Origin: an uncultured Bacteroidia bacterium
Lineage (GTDB): Bacteria > Bacteroidota > Bacteroidia > Bacteroidales > F082
DNA: 64,000 bases
Direction: 5' to 3'
Assembly: GCA_902774365.1 (NCBI GenBank)
Contig: CACYHX010000011.1
Location: forward strand, 1-64,000
Shown here: in pieces, positions 10,113-17,829 of the stretch
How the letters are laid out: each line of letters begins with the position of its first letter
How positions within the stretch are numbered: position 1 is the stretch's first letter
Position numbers and translations under genes: made by a program
Notes under the pieces: generated by a model
Seen by the model: the letters and a program-made list of their open reading frames with translations, nothing else
The model's database searches: none
What the model was told of the DNA's origin: nothing

Positions 10113-10325
10113 GAATTGGCTCGCCAGTTCGTAACATATTGACCATTAGAAGCGTTATGCTTCCTTGTACTTGAGAACCTGCGAAATTTTCAAGTTCTGT
10201 AATAAAGGAGGTCGTATAACGGCTTCACGCTGTATAGCGTGTTGCTGTTATTACATTCTTTATTACGGGTTTTTCGCAGGACCTTCAAGTACGATGTGAT
10301 ATTACACAGCGCACGCTTCTTTTGT
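10113..10325 (+). ncRNA. Long structured RNA resembling 6S RNA (or a fimbrillin operon leader)
   Basis: Pairings read by eye form one long interrupted hairpin: 10148-10155 with 10313-10320 (8 bp); 10167-10174 with 10285-10292 (8 bp); 10178-10186 with 10272-10280 (9 bp); an asymmetric bubble of 12 nt (10187-10198) against 5 nt (10267-10271); 10199-10207 with 10258-10266 (9 bp); 10217-10223 with 10444-independent partner 10244-10250 (7 bp, one G-U); and an apical stem 10226-10231 with 10236-10241. A closing stem, central bubble and terminal arm of about 175 nt is the layout of 6S RNA, which binds RNA polymerase. No clear terminator follows, and the region could instead be an mRNA leader, so the identity is tentative. 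Confidence 0.5.
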
Positions 10326-10383
10326 TTGACGCGAAATTACAGTTTACTGATTTTATAACAATTAAAACAAACACAAACAAAAG

Positions 10384-10545
10384 ATGAAACAGAATGAAAG
10401 CAGTCTGAGAAGGCTAACCTACCTGCCGCCCTGCGCGGAAATCATCCAAATCGAATCGCAAACCGTTCTTTGCGCCTCTGGCGGGGTGACGGGCATGAAA
10501 GGCAATACGACCGAAGGTGTCGGCATTAGCGAATTTGGATGGTAA
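10384..10545 (+). CDS. 53-residue peptide of the type found before fimbrillin genes
   Basis: Short open frame beginning MKQNESSLRRLTYLPPCAEI and ending SEFGW, with an A-rich Bacteroidota-style ribosome-binding stretch before the ATG. The middle, IESQTVLCASGG, matches a pattern I recognise from many tiny Bacteroidota proteins encoded upstream of fimbrillin-like or adhesin lipoproteins (a CAE-I-I-IE-VLCASG core). It has no signal peptide. It lies 66 nt upstream of the fimbrillin-like gene and is probably co-transcribed with it. Function unknown. Confidence 0.65.
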   Translation: MKQNESSLRRLTYLPPCAEIIQIESQTVLCASGGVTGMKGNTTEGVGISEFGW

Positions 10546-10611
10546 TCAACTTGGATGGTTGATTAGACTTTAGTGTGAACGAAGGAGAACAAACAACAAA
10601 TTGAATTAAAA

Positions 10612-12954
10612 ATGAAAAGACACCTTATTAATTTGATGGTTATTGGCGTGGCCGCAATGATGATGCTGGCCTCGTGCAAGAAAGACAACGGAAACGACGG
10701 CAACGTGCCTGAGAAGGGCTTCCTCGCCACCGTTGAGCAGATTGGCGACAACGGCAACAACGGCAGCCGCACCCACATCAACCCCGAAAACTGGAACGAC
10801 GGCACCACCTGGCCGGTGCTGTGGACCGAAGGCGACCAGATCTTAGTGTATAACGGCAGTATTACTACTTTCCAACTGCAATCGGGTGCCAACACCGACG
10901 ACGGTATTTTCCTGCCCGCTGGAGGCGAGGAGTTTGACTACCAATCAGGCCCCTTCTGTGCTGTCTATAGCCCGGAGGCCTCTTCGTTGTATTCGTTATT
11001 ATCGCAGTATTATCCAGAACAAATGGACCAATTTGTTCCCGTGTTCTTTAATGGCACAAGTGCTATGGTCTCGGTTCCCTACAGTCAGGATTATAGGGAC
11101 AACTCTTTTGCCGAAGGCAGCATGCCCATGGTGGCCTTCAACGATGGCCAGACCCTGCAATTCAAGAACCTGGCCGGCGGTTTGTGCTTCCCTATCATGG
11201 GTGTTGGAACCGTAACTAGTATCACTATTGAGTCGCTCGATGCAAACGATAAGGTTTCGGGCTCCTTTATGGTTGATTATTCCGACCCAACGCTACCGCT
11301 GACCAGTACGGACATTATGGGAGGTGGTCAGAGAAGTGTTTCGCTTAATTGCCCCTCTGGAGGCGTGACATTGGATGAAAACAATCCCACCTATTTCACC
11401 GTTATGGTGGCCCCTGGCACCTTGGAGAAAGGCTTCAAAGTGACGGCAATTGGTAGCAATGGCGTGCTTTACCAAAATACCGTCGACTGGTCTGCCAACC
11501 CCAGGGAGGGCTTCATCCAGCGTGGCGTCATCCGCAAGTTGAACACAAACCTCGAGATTGAGCCTCGCGCGCCTAGGGTACGTTCATTCCCCCCTTCATT
11601 CATCACCACGAATTCGGCCTATTGCTCCAATAATTTTGATGAACCCCAAGTAGACTACACTTTCGGTTATCTTGTTGCCAAGGCTGGGGATTTGAACAAT
11701 CCCAAAGAAGACCTTGTTTTGGACGGAACCAATGTCATGCATTATGATGCCACATTATTTACAGAGGAAGAATTCCCCAACGATTATGGCATAAGACAAT
11801 TCTATGCCAACATCACTGGCCTCGACGAGGATCAAGTCTATTGGGTGCGTGCCTACGTCAAGCTCACTGATTATGACATCGTGAGCTATACAAAACCCGC
11901 TCCTTTTGCCACGAGAAAAGACTATGCCAACGACTATGATGGATTGCTTCCTGGCGTTTTCAGCGTAGCCTCTGGCAAACAAGTCCAGTTCTCGATGGGC
12001 AATCTGCAGTATCAGGCTTCGACCGGCACTTGGAGATTTGCAGAGGGTCAGTTTGAGTGTGTGGGTGGTGATAATTGGGGTTCGGTTTATTCCAATGGCA
12101 TGCATCCCGACGTATCGCTGAACGGCGTGAAATCCAACAACAATAACATCAGCAACAACTATGACCAATGGATCGACCTTTTCGGCTGGGGCACGAGCGG
12201 CTACAACCATGGCGCGGTTTGCTACCAGCCTTGGTCTACCAGTACCCTGGCTTCAGATTATTATTCCGGAGCTGCATTATCTGGCCAAGCCGATTGGGGC
12301 TACAATGCCATCGCCAACGGCGGCAATACTGAGAATTCGGGCTGGCGCACCCTGCAAGGAGGTGACAACGGCGGCAATACCAACGAATGGGACTATCTCT
12401 TGAACTTACGTCCGTTTACTTATCGTTATGCCCAAATCTTATTGCACTTCAGGATTTCCAAAATGATGACTGGTAATTTGGCAGAAGTTGCTAACATAGA
12501 TGAAAACTTGATATATAATGATGAGATTCCGACTAATTACATGTACAATAGTTGGCCGGATTGTGATGTACCTGGCGTAATCGTGTTCCCCGACAACTTT
12601 GTTTGGCCAAGCGAGCTGGGTAACGGAGACCCATTGATCTTCAATGGTGAGGGATTGTATGGTTATACCAATAATCGCAAGCCATGCATTTATGAGTCGA
12701 CTTGGTCTGTCCTTGAGCATTACGGTGCCGTGTTTTTGCCTCATAATGTAGGTGAATGGGGAGCCCCGTACCAAAATATGCCTGATGGCTACTATTGGTC
12801 CGGTACAGGTTCTAACTCTGATAATGCTGTTGGTATGCGACTTTTCTATAGAGATCGTCCTGCTTCGAGTAGCAATAATGATGAATCTATTGTGATTGGT
12901 AATTATGGTAAGAATACTAGGCGTGCCGTCCGTCTCGTGAAGGACGTCAACTAA
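10612..12954 (+). CDS. Fimbrillin-like surface lipoprotein with C-terminal paralogous domain
   Basis: A 780-residue lipoprotein; lipobox MLASC with Cys22. Residues about 35-310 have the fimbrillin-like (FimA/Mfa) pattern: an early SRTHINPENWN, WTEGDQILVYN, LQFKNLAGGLCFPIMG and VMVAPGTLEKGFKV. A second part (about 330-440) looks like a beta-sandwich. From about residue 447 (LPGVFSVASGKQVQFSMGNL) comes a different module with W/G-rich blocks such as WIDLFGWGTSGYNHG and YYWSGTG, related to the paralogous domain of the lipoprotein at 751. Possibly a surface adhesin or fimbrial tip-like component; the substrate is unknown. A strong terminator follows. Confidence 0.75.
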   Translation: MKRHLINLMVIGVAAMMMLASCKKDNGNDGNVPEKGFLATVEQIGDNGNNGSRTHINPENWNDGTTWPVLWTEGDQILVYNGSITTFQLQSGANTDDGIFLPAGGEEFDYQSGPFCAVYSPEASSLYSLLSQYYPEQMDQFVPVFFNGTSAMVSVPYSQDYRDNSFAEGSMPMVAFNDGQTLQFKNLAGGLCFPIMGVGTVTSITIESLDANDKVSGSFMVDYSDPTLPLTSTDIMGGGQRSVSLNCPSGGVTLDENNPTYFTVMVAPGTLEKGFKVTAIGSNGVLYQNTVDWSANPREGFIQRGVIRKLNTNLEIEPRAPRVRSFPPSFITTNSAYCSNNFDEPQVDYTFGYLVAKAGDLNNPKEDLVLDGTNVMHYDATLFTEEEFPNDYGIRQFYANITGLDEDQVYWVRAYVKLTDYDIVSYTKPAPFATRKDYANDYDGLLPGVFSVASGKQVQFSMGNLQYQASTGTWRFAEGQFECVGGDNWGSVYSNGMHPDVSLNGVKSNNNNISNNYDQWIDLFGWGTSGYNHGAVCYQPWSTSTLASDYYSGAALSGQADWGYNAIANGGNTENSGWRTLQGGDNGGNTNEWDYLLNLRPFTYRYAQILLHFRISKMMTGNLAEVANIDENLIYNDEIPTNYMYNSWPDCDVPGVIVFPDNFVWPSELGNGDPLIFNGEGLYGYTNNRKPCIYESTWSVLEHYGAVFLPHNVGEWGAPYQNMPDGYYWSGTGSNSDNAVGMRLFYRDRPASSSNNDESIVIGNYGKNTRRAVRLVKDVN

Positions 12955-12990
12955 GACCCAAAAACCATAAAATTCATCTGATTCTTGAAG

Positions 12991-13027
12991 GATGGCCCGG
13001 CCGTGGTGGCTGGGCCGTCTTTTTTTA
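12991..13027 (+). terminator. Terminator after the fimbrillin-like gene
   Basis: ggcccggcc / ggctgggcc (one G-U) with a 5-nt loop, followed by seven Ts. Confidence 0.85.
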
Positions 13028-13333
13028 TCCGTTCTTCCGAATTTGCAATTCGGAAGGCGTGAATATGAGCATTTGCCATGCGCGAATGACATAAAGGCCA
13101 GGCCGCTTGCGGCTTGGCCGAGCTGTTTTTTGCGGAAATCATCTGAAAAATAGCATTTGCAATGCGCGAATGAATGATGCGGCTGCCGCAAGGTTGCTGA
13201 GCTTTTCGAAGCATTGTGTCAGCCACAAAATGACGATTGCTTGTGACCTATAAGAAACAAAAATTATATTTTTTGCAGATTTGTTTCTTGTACTCCACAA
13301 ATTTATCTATTCCAGCTCTTCCGAATTTGCAAT
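13028..13333. repeat. Non-coding block of short palindromes and paired repeats
   Basis: No gene is seen. The palindrome cttccgaatttgcaattcgg (about 13034-13054) recurs as a half copy, cttccgaatttgcaattc, at 13318-13335, running into the 3' end of aroQ. A second pair, agcatttgccatgcgcgaat and agcatttgcaatgcgcgaat, lies at about 13069 and 13152. A G/C-rich hairpin (ccaggccgc / gcggcttgg) lies between them. This looks like an accumulation site for small repetitive elements. Confidence 0.6.
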
Positions 13334-13753
13334 TCAATCTTGTAAAAATGACTCTATCGCTTTGGCATAGCCTTCCAATCCTAATCCCATAATGCTTTTA
13401 ATGCAAGCCTCGGCCGTATAGGAATGCTGGCGGTATGGCTCTCGTTTGGTGATGTCGGAGATATGCACCTCGATGACGGGGATGCCGATGGCGCGGATGC
13501 AGTCGGCCAGGGCGATGGAGGTGTGGGCATAGCCTCCCGGGTTCATCACCACAGCATCGTATTGACCGTCAGCCTCTTGCAACTTGTCAATCAACACGCC
13601 CTCGTGGTTGGTCTGGAAATAAGCAATCTCGTGCTGGGGGAAACGCTCGCGGAGCTGCACCAGGTATTCTTCGAACGAGAGGTGACCGTAGATTTCAGGC
13701 TCGCGTTTGCCTAAAAGGTTGAGGTTCGGGCCGTTGAGGATGAGAATTTTCAT
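13334..13753 (-). CDS. aroQ: Type II 3-dehydroquinate dehydratase
   Basis: A 139-residue shikimate-pathway enzyme that dehydrates 3-dehydroquinate to 3-dehydroshikimate. The start MKILILNGPNLNLLG is the family N-terminus; the open frame extends upstream but across the promoter. The catalytic Tyr22 is in REPEIYG, the substrate-binding NPGGYAHTS is at 71-79, and His97 is in EVHISDI. Type II enzymes form dodecamers in the cytosol. The length is standard. Its last codons overlap a copy of a small repeat, so the terminal residues ESFLQD may be element-derived. Confidence 0.96.
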   Translation of the reverse strand: MKILILNGPNLNLLGKREPEIYGHLSFEEYLVQLRERFPQHEIAYFQTNHEGVLIDKLQEADGQYDAVVMNPGGYAHTSIALADCIRAIGIPVIEVHISDITKREPYRQHSYTAEACIKSIMGLGLEGYAKAIESFLQD

Positions 13754-13768
13754 CGTAGGAATTTTTTG

Positions 13769-13776
13769 CAAAAATA
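13769..13776 (-). promoter_or_regulatory. -7 box for aroQ
   Basis: The minus strand reads TATTTTTG, 16 nt before the ATG, which would give a very short leader. Confidence 0.55.
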
Positions 13777-13817
13777 CGTTTTTTCGGGGTCTTGCCCACT
13801 TTTTTTGGACCGAAAAG

Positions 13818-13848
13818 TTGGTGTGTATCAATTCTTTTTTTAATTTTG
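13818..13848 (+). promoter_or_regulatory. Promoter of the aldo/keto reductase gene
   Basis: TTG at 13818-13820, 20 nt, then TAATTTTG at 13841-13848; ATG at 13867. Divergent from the aroQ promoter. Confidence 0.65.
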
Positions 13849-13866
13849 TGCAAAATTCAGGTAGTT

Positions 13867-14901
13867 ATGAAGATCATCACATTAGGCAAGACCAACTTGA
13901 AGGTGAACAAGAACGGCTTCGGTGCCTTGCCCATCCAGCGAATCAGCGAGAAAGAGGCTGTGTATCTGTTGCACAAGGCCTACGACAACGGCATCAACTT
14001 TTACGACACGGCGCGTTTCTACACCGACAGCGAGGAGAAAATCGGCGCTGCCTTTGCCGACCGTCGCCACAAGGTGCTCATCGCCTCCAAGACGGCTGCC
14101 ACCACCATGGAGGACTTCTGGAAGGACCTGCACACCACGCTGAAAAACCTCAAGACCGACTACCTCGATTTGTACCAGTTCCACAATCCAGCCTACTGTC
14201 CAAGGCCTGGCGACAAGGAAGGACTTTATGATGCCATGAAGGTGGCCAAACGTCAAGGCAAGGTGCGCTTCATTGGCATCAGTAACCACCGGCAGAACGT
14301 GGCCATGGAGGCCATCGAGCGCGACTGTTACGACACGTTGCAATACCCGTTCTCGTACCTTTCGGCCGAAGCCGACCAGAAGATTGTGGAGGCTTGCTAC
14401 AAGCACAACATGGGCTTCATCTGCATGAAAGCCATGGCTGGCGGCCTTATCAACGACTCGGCCTTGGCCTATGCTTTCCTCAACCAGTTCGACCATGCCC
14501 TGCCCATTTGGGGCATTCAGCGAGAAAGCGAGCTGGACGAATTCTTGTCGTACCAAGAGCATGAGCCCGAGTTGTCATCGGCTTCATGGCGCAAGATCGA
14601 GAAAGAACGTGCCGAGTTGTCGGGCGACTTCTGCCGTGGCTGCGGCTATTGTATGCCCTGTCCGGCAGGCATCCAAATCAACGACTGCGCCCGCATGAGC
14701 CTCTTCTTGAAGCGCGCGCCGTATAGTGTCTATCTCACCGAGGAATGGGCCGAGAAGATGAAGAAAATCGAAGGCTGCCAGCACTGCAACGCCTGCCATG
14801 AGAAGTGCCCCTATGGCCTCGAAACGCCGCGACTGCTTGAAGAGAACTACGAAGTCTTCAAGGAGTATTGGGCGAAGAAACAGGCTGGAGAACAGCTATA
14901 A
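13867..14901 (+). CDS. Aldo/keto reductase with C-terminal 4Fe-4S domain
   Basis: A 344-residue protein. Residues 1-250 form the TIM-barrel aldo/keto reductase domain, with NFYDTARFY (catalytic Asp/Tyr), IASKTA (Lys) and DLYQFHNP (His). Residues about 250-320 carry two cysteine clusters, CRGCGYCMPCPAG and CQHCNACHEKCPYG, typical of ferredoxin-like 4Fe-4S binding. This fused architecture is common in anaerobes, where the reductase probably takes electrons through the clusters; the substrate is unknown. Start at 13867 rather than 13792, because the longer form would run through the promoter. Confidence 0.9.
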   Translation: MKIITLGKTNLKVNKNGFGALPIQRISEKEAVYLLHKAYDNGINFYDTARFYTDSEEKIGAAFADRRHKVLIASKTAATTMEDFWKDLHTTLKNLKTDYLDLYQFHNPAYCPRPGDKEGLYDAMKVAKRQGKVRFIGISNHRQNVAMEAIERDCYDTLQYPFSYLSAEADQKIVEACYKHNMGFICMKAMAGGLINDSALAYAFLNQFDHALPIWGIQRESELDEFLSYQEHEPELSSASWRKIEKERAELSGDFCRGCGYCMPCPAGIQINDCARMSLFLKRAPYSVYLTEEWAEKMKKIEGCQHCNACHEKCPYGLETPRLLEENYEVFKEYWAKKQAGEQL

Positions 14902-14933
14902 GCGGATTTGTATATTTAGAAACAGTTTTTTAT

Positions 14934-15419
14934 ATGAAAAAGCTATTGTTAGTATTTGCGGCTTTGTTTATCGGGTTGTCATCGATAAACGCACAGTCAA
15001 ACAATGAGCCTATCGTGATTGAAAAAGGCTTTTTGGGGCATAAGTATTATCAAGGTGGTAGGAATATCAATAAGATTGGGGACATGAAAGCCATTGTCGC
15101 CAATGATGAATGGGCACTCAAGGAGATGAAAAAAGCAGGCGTTGCGAATGGCTTTTCGTTGGCGCTATCTGGAATTGGTGGCTTCGCTATGGGGTGGGAA
15201 CTGGGCAATTTGATTTTTGGCAGGTTCAATCCCTATGTGTTCGCCGGAGGAGTGGGCGTGGTGGCAATTGGATTAGGTTTGTCCGTGTTGGCGGATAGCC
15301 ATATAAAGAAAGGGGCGACGATTTATAATGAGAGCCTTGGGAAGGTCCCGAATGGCGACACGGTTCAACTTGAATTTGGCCTGACGCCAGGAGGTGTTGG
15401 ATTGACATTGAGTTTCTAG
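14934..15419 (+). CDS. Small exported membrane protein of unknown function
   Basis: A 161-residue protein with a signal peptide (MKKLLLVFAALFIGLSSINA). It then has a conserved-looking segment, NEWALKEMKKAGVANGF-like, and two Gly-rich hydrophobic helices (about 84-101 and 106-125), and ends in LTPGGVGLTLSF like a beta-strand. I recognise the general layout from Bacteroidota hypothetical proteins but no named family. It begins 32 nt after the reductase and may share its transcript. Confidence 0.6.
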   Translation: MKKLLLVFAALFIGLSSINAQSNNEPIVIEKGFLGHKYYQGGRNINKIGDMKAIVANDEWALKEMKKAGVANGFSLALSGIGGFAMGWELGNLIFGRFNPYVFAGGVGVVAIGLGLSVLADSHIKKGATIYNESLGKVPNGDTVQLEFGLTPGGVGLTLSF

Positions 15420-15434
15420 CTTATCAGAAATAGA

Positions 15435-15466
15435 AAAAGCTCCGTTTCCAATGAAGCGGAGCTTTT
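15435..15466. terminator. Bidirectional terminator between converging genes
   Basis: aaaagctccg / cggagctttt around a 12-nt loop, between the membrane-protein gene (plus) and ferritin (minus). Confidence 0.75.
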
Positions 15467-15485
15467 GTTGTTGCCGTTGGAAGGA

Positions 15486-15998
15486 TTACTTCAGCGGGCT
15501 GGGCGTGTGATATTCACGGGCGCCGAGCTCCTTGTCGAGCATAATCATGCCACCGATGTGGTCGCCGATCATCTTGCAGTGGTTGACGAGGTCGCGGGCG
15601 TTCTCTTCTTCTTCCACTTGTTCGTCGATGAACCAGGCGAGGAAGTTGGCGGCTGCGCGGTCTTTGTCTTCATCAGCGATGTCGCAGAGGTTGTTGATCA
15701 TGGCGGTCACCTTCTTCTCGTGGGCGAGGGTGTCCTCAAAAGTGGCCAACACGCTCTTCCATTCGGTCTGCACCTTGGCGATGGGGGCGAGGACGACCTT
15801 GGCGTCTTGCGAGTGCATGTAGTTGATCATGATGGCGGCGTGGGCTTGTTCCTCGAGGAACTGCACCTTGTACCAATGGGCGATGCCATGGAAGCCCTTG
15901 GCGTAGATGTCTTGCGACATGCTCAGATAGAGGTAAGCCGACCACATCTCAGCGTTGATTTGGTCGTTGATGGCTTTGGCTAATTTCTTGCTAATCAT
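15486..15998 (-). CDS. ftnA: Ferritin
   Basis: A 170-residue non-haem ferritin of the bacterial FtnA type, storing iron as a ferric mineral in a 24-mer cage. The four-helix bundle starts MISKKLAKAINDQINAE; ferroxidase ligands are visible as Glu17, Glu50 and His53 (EEQAH), with further acidic residues on the fourth helix in EQVEEEENA. Length and motif spacing are standard. It lies downstream of rubrerythrin on the same strand, separated by a repeat-rich 120-nt spacer; together they suggest an iron and peroxide stress pair in an anaerobe. Confidence 0.95.
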   Translation of the reverse strand: MISKKLAKAINDQINAEMWSAYLYLSMSQDIYAKGFHGIAHWYKVQFLEEQAHAAIMINYMHSQDAKVVLAPIAKVQTEWKSVLATFEDTLAHEKKVTAMINNLCDIADEDKDRAAANFLAWFIDEQVEEEENARDLVNHCKMIGDHIGGMIMLDKELGAREYHTPSPLK

Positions 15999-16002
15999 CT
16001 TT

Positions 16003-16116
16003 CTTCAGTTGTTTAGTTGTTTAGTTGTTCAGTTGTTCAGTTGGCTTTCAGCAGTCAGCAATCAGCAATCAGCTTGGTTTAATTAAGCTGACGGCTGATT
16101 GCTGATAGCTGACAGC
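16003..16116. repeat. Tandem and inverted repeat spacer between ferritin and rubrerythrin
   Basis: Direct repeats of ttgtttag / ttgttcag (about 16014-16041) are followed by an imperfect inverted repeat of about 30 nt built from cagtcagcaatcagcaatca units facing gctgattgctgatagctgac (about 16049-16115). The transcript would form a long hairpin. Confidence 0.7.
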
Positions 16117-16119
16117 TAT

Positions 16120-16665
16120 TTATTCAAAATACCGTTTGTAAAGTCCCTCAAAGCCTTTGCCGTGGCGGGCTTCGTCTTTGGCCATCTCGTGGACGGTGTC
16201 GTGGATGGCGTCGAGGTTGCGCTCCTTGGCCACGCGGGCGATGCGCATCTTGTCTTCGCAGGCGCCACATTCGGCGATCATGCGCTTGTAGAGGTTGGTC
16301 TTGGTGTCCCACACCACGTCGCCCAGCAACTCGGCGAACTTGGCGCAGTGCTCAGCCTCTTCGAAGGCATAGCGCTTGAAGGCCTCGGCGATCTCGGGAT
16401 AGCCCTCGCGGTCGGCTTGGCGGCTCATGGCCAGATACATGCCCACCTCCGTGGCTTCGCCCATGAAGTGCGCGTTGAGGTCTTTGATCATATCCTCGCC
16501 GGTGCCTTTGGCAATGCCGACGACATGCTCTGTGACAAAGTTCAAGGCTGCGCTCTCGTCAACGACTTTCCATTCAACGATTTGCTTGCATTGAGGGCAG
16601 CGCTCGGGGGCTTCCTCTCCTTCGTGTACATACCCGCAGATGGGGCAGATGAATTTTTTCTTCAT
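16120..16665 (-). CDS. Rubrerythrin with N-terminal rubredoxin domain ('reverse' rubrerythrin)
   Basis: A 181-residue peroxide-reducing protein. The rubredoxin-like iron site comes first ([10 protein letters not shown] and CPQC, residues 6-24), followed by the four-helix diiron domain with Glu ligands in [16 protein letters not shown] and AKDEARHG. This order is the reverse of classic rubrerythrin. It detoxifies hydrogen peroxide in anaerobes using reduced rubredoxin or NADH-linked donors. Start at [11 protein letters not shown]; the open frame extends further but across the promoter box at 16709. Confidence 0.93.
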   Translation of the reverse strand: MKKKFICPICGYVHEGEEAPERCPQCKQIVEWKVVDESAALNFVTEHVVGIAKGTGEDMIKDLNAHFMGEATEVGMYLAMSRQADREGYPEIAEAFKRYAFEEAEHCAKFAELLGDVVWDTKTNLYKRMIAECGACEDKMRIARVAKERNLDAIHDTVHEMAKDEARHGKGFEGLYKRYFE

Positions 16666-16708
16666 AGTGGTTCTATTATTTGAGTTAGTTTTTGCGAAAA
16701 TGCAAATG

Positions 16709-16716
16709 CAAAGATA
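16709..16716 (-). promoter_or_regulatory. -7 box for rubrerythrin
   Basis: The minus strand reads TATCTTTG, about 44 nt before the ATG. Confidence 0.6.
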
Positions 16717-16786
16717 TACTTTTTCTTTCATATCTCTTGCACTAACGAAAAATAATCTTTCTGTGGAATGGAAAGAGAAATTTTGT

Positions 16787-16794
16787 TACTTTTG
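16787..16794 (+). promoter_or_regulatory. -7 box for nusB
   Basis: TACTTTTG, 28 nt before the chosen ATG at 16823. Confidence 0.6.
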
Positions 16795-16822
16795 CATTTT
16801 ATTTTCTAAACAACTCCAACCT

Positions 16823-17776
16823 ATGCTGAATAGAAGATTTTTGAGAGTCAAGGCGCTGCAGTCTATCTACGCCTATCACCAATCAGAGAGTTCCAATCTG
16901 CCTCAAGCCGAAAAACTGTTGCTCGCTGGGGTCGACGACCTTTATAAACTCTTTGTCTACCAACTTTCTTTTTGGGTCGAAATCAGGCAGTTCGCCGAAC
17001 GCCGCATCGAGGAGAACAAACAGAAGCATTTCCCCACCGAAGAGGACCTGAATCCCAATATGAAGTTCGTCAACAACAGGATTCTCAAGGCTTTGGACGA
17101 TAACAAGCACTTGGCGCAACTCGTTGATCAATATAAAATCACTTGGGTCGACTCTCGCGAAGATTTCATTCGTAATATGTTCGCTAAGTTGGTGGAAACT
17201 CCAGAATACCAAGAATATATGTCGAATGGAAAAGATTCTTTCTCCGATGACAAGCATTTCTTGGCTACGGTAATTGAGACTTACATGCCGGAGAATGGGC
17301 TGCTTTACGACTATTATTCCGACCGCGACCTTTCGTTCAACAGCGACTATCAGTTGGCCATCTACTTGTTGTGGAAGTACATCAGCGAGTTGCCTGCCAG
17401 TTTCGATGAGTTTAGCATGTTGCCTCCGGTTTATAAAAATGAGGAGGACGACAAGGCCTTTGTCACCAAGCTGTTTGAGAAGACCATCCTGCATGCCGAT
17501 GAATATATGGAACTGGTGAAGGCCAATATCTCCAACTGGGACTACGACCGTTTGGCTTTAATGGACAAGATTTTGATTTTCATGGCTTTGACGGAATTTT
17601 GTGAGTTCCATTCCATCCCCGTGAAGGTCACCATCAACGAATACATTGAGATCTCGAAGTTCTACAGCACCCCCGAAAGCCGTCGTTTCGTCAACGGCAT
17701 GTTAGACCGTCTTTCCATGATCTTGAAGGAGGAAGGCAAACTGGTAAAGACGGGCCTGGGATTGGTCGACAAATGA
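16823..17776 (+). CDS. nusB: Transcription antitermination factor NusB (long Bacteroidota form)
   Basis: A 317-residue protein, start MLNRRFLRVKALQSIYAYHQ; the Arg-rich N-terminus is the NusB RNA-binding helix. About 150 residues are inserted between this helix and the conserved C-terminal core (about 235-305: WDYDRLALMDKILIFMALTEF through FVNGMLDRL). NusB binds boxA RNA with S10 for rRNA antitermination. The long form is usual in Bacteroidota compared with about 140 residues in Proteobacteria. The start at 16640 is rejected because it spans the promoter and overlaps rubrerythrin. Confidence 0.92.
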   Translation: MLNRRFLRVKALQSIYAYHQSESSNLPQAEKLLLAGVDDLYKLFVYQLSFWVEIRQFAERRIEENKQKHFPTEEDLNPNMKFVNNRILKALDDNKHLAQLVDQYKITWVDSREDFIRNMFAKLVETPEYQEYMSNGKDSFSDDKHFLATVIETYMPENGLLYDYYSDRDLSFNSDYQLAIYLLWKYISELPASFDEFSMLPPVYKNEEDDKAFVTKLFEKTILHADEYMELVKANISNWDYDRLALMDKILIFMALTEFCEFHSIPVKVTINEYIEISKFYSTPESRRFVNGMLDRLSMILKEEGKLVKTGLGLVDK

Positions 17777-17829
17777 GAGTACGGGACAATAAAATGAACT
17801 AGGATTCGTTATCCTGAAAACGTGAAAGT

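Larger units (their letters stand above)
10010..10383. other. Long intergenic region
   Basis: Holds the promoter box at 10100 and the structured RNA described separately. The first 90 nt (10010-10099) are A/T-rich with a weak inverted repeat gccgcttt / aagcggt (10053-10087) that could terminate the glycosyltransferase transcript. The last 60 nt are an A-rich leader for the mini-gene at 10384. Confidence 0.5.

Noticed and set aside
16640..16822. Earlier in-frame start for nusB
   Set aside because: Overlaps the divergent rubrerythrin gene and both promoters; the conserved Arg-rich helix begins at 16823.
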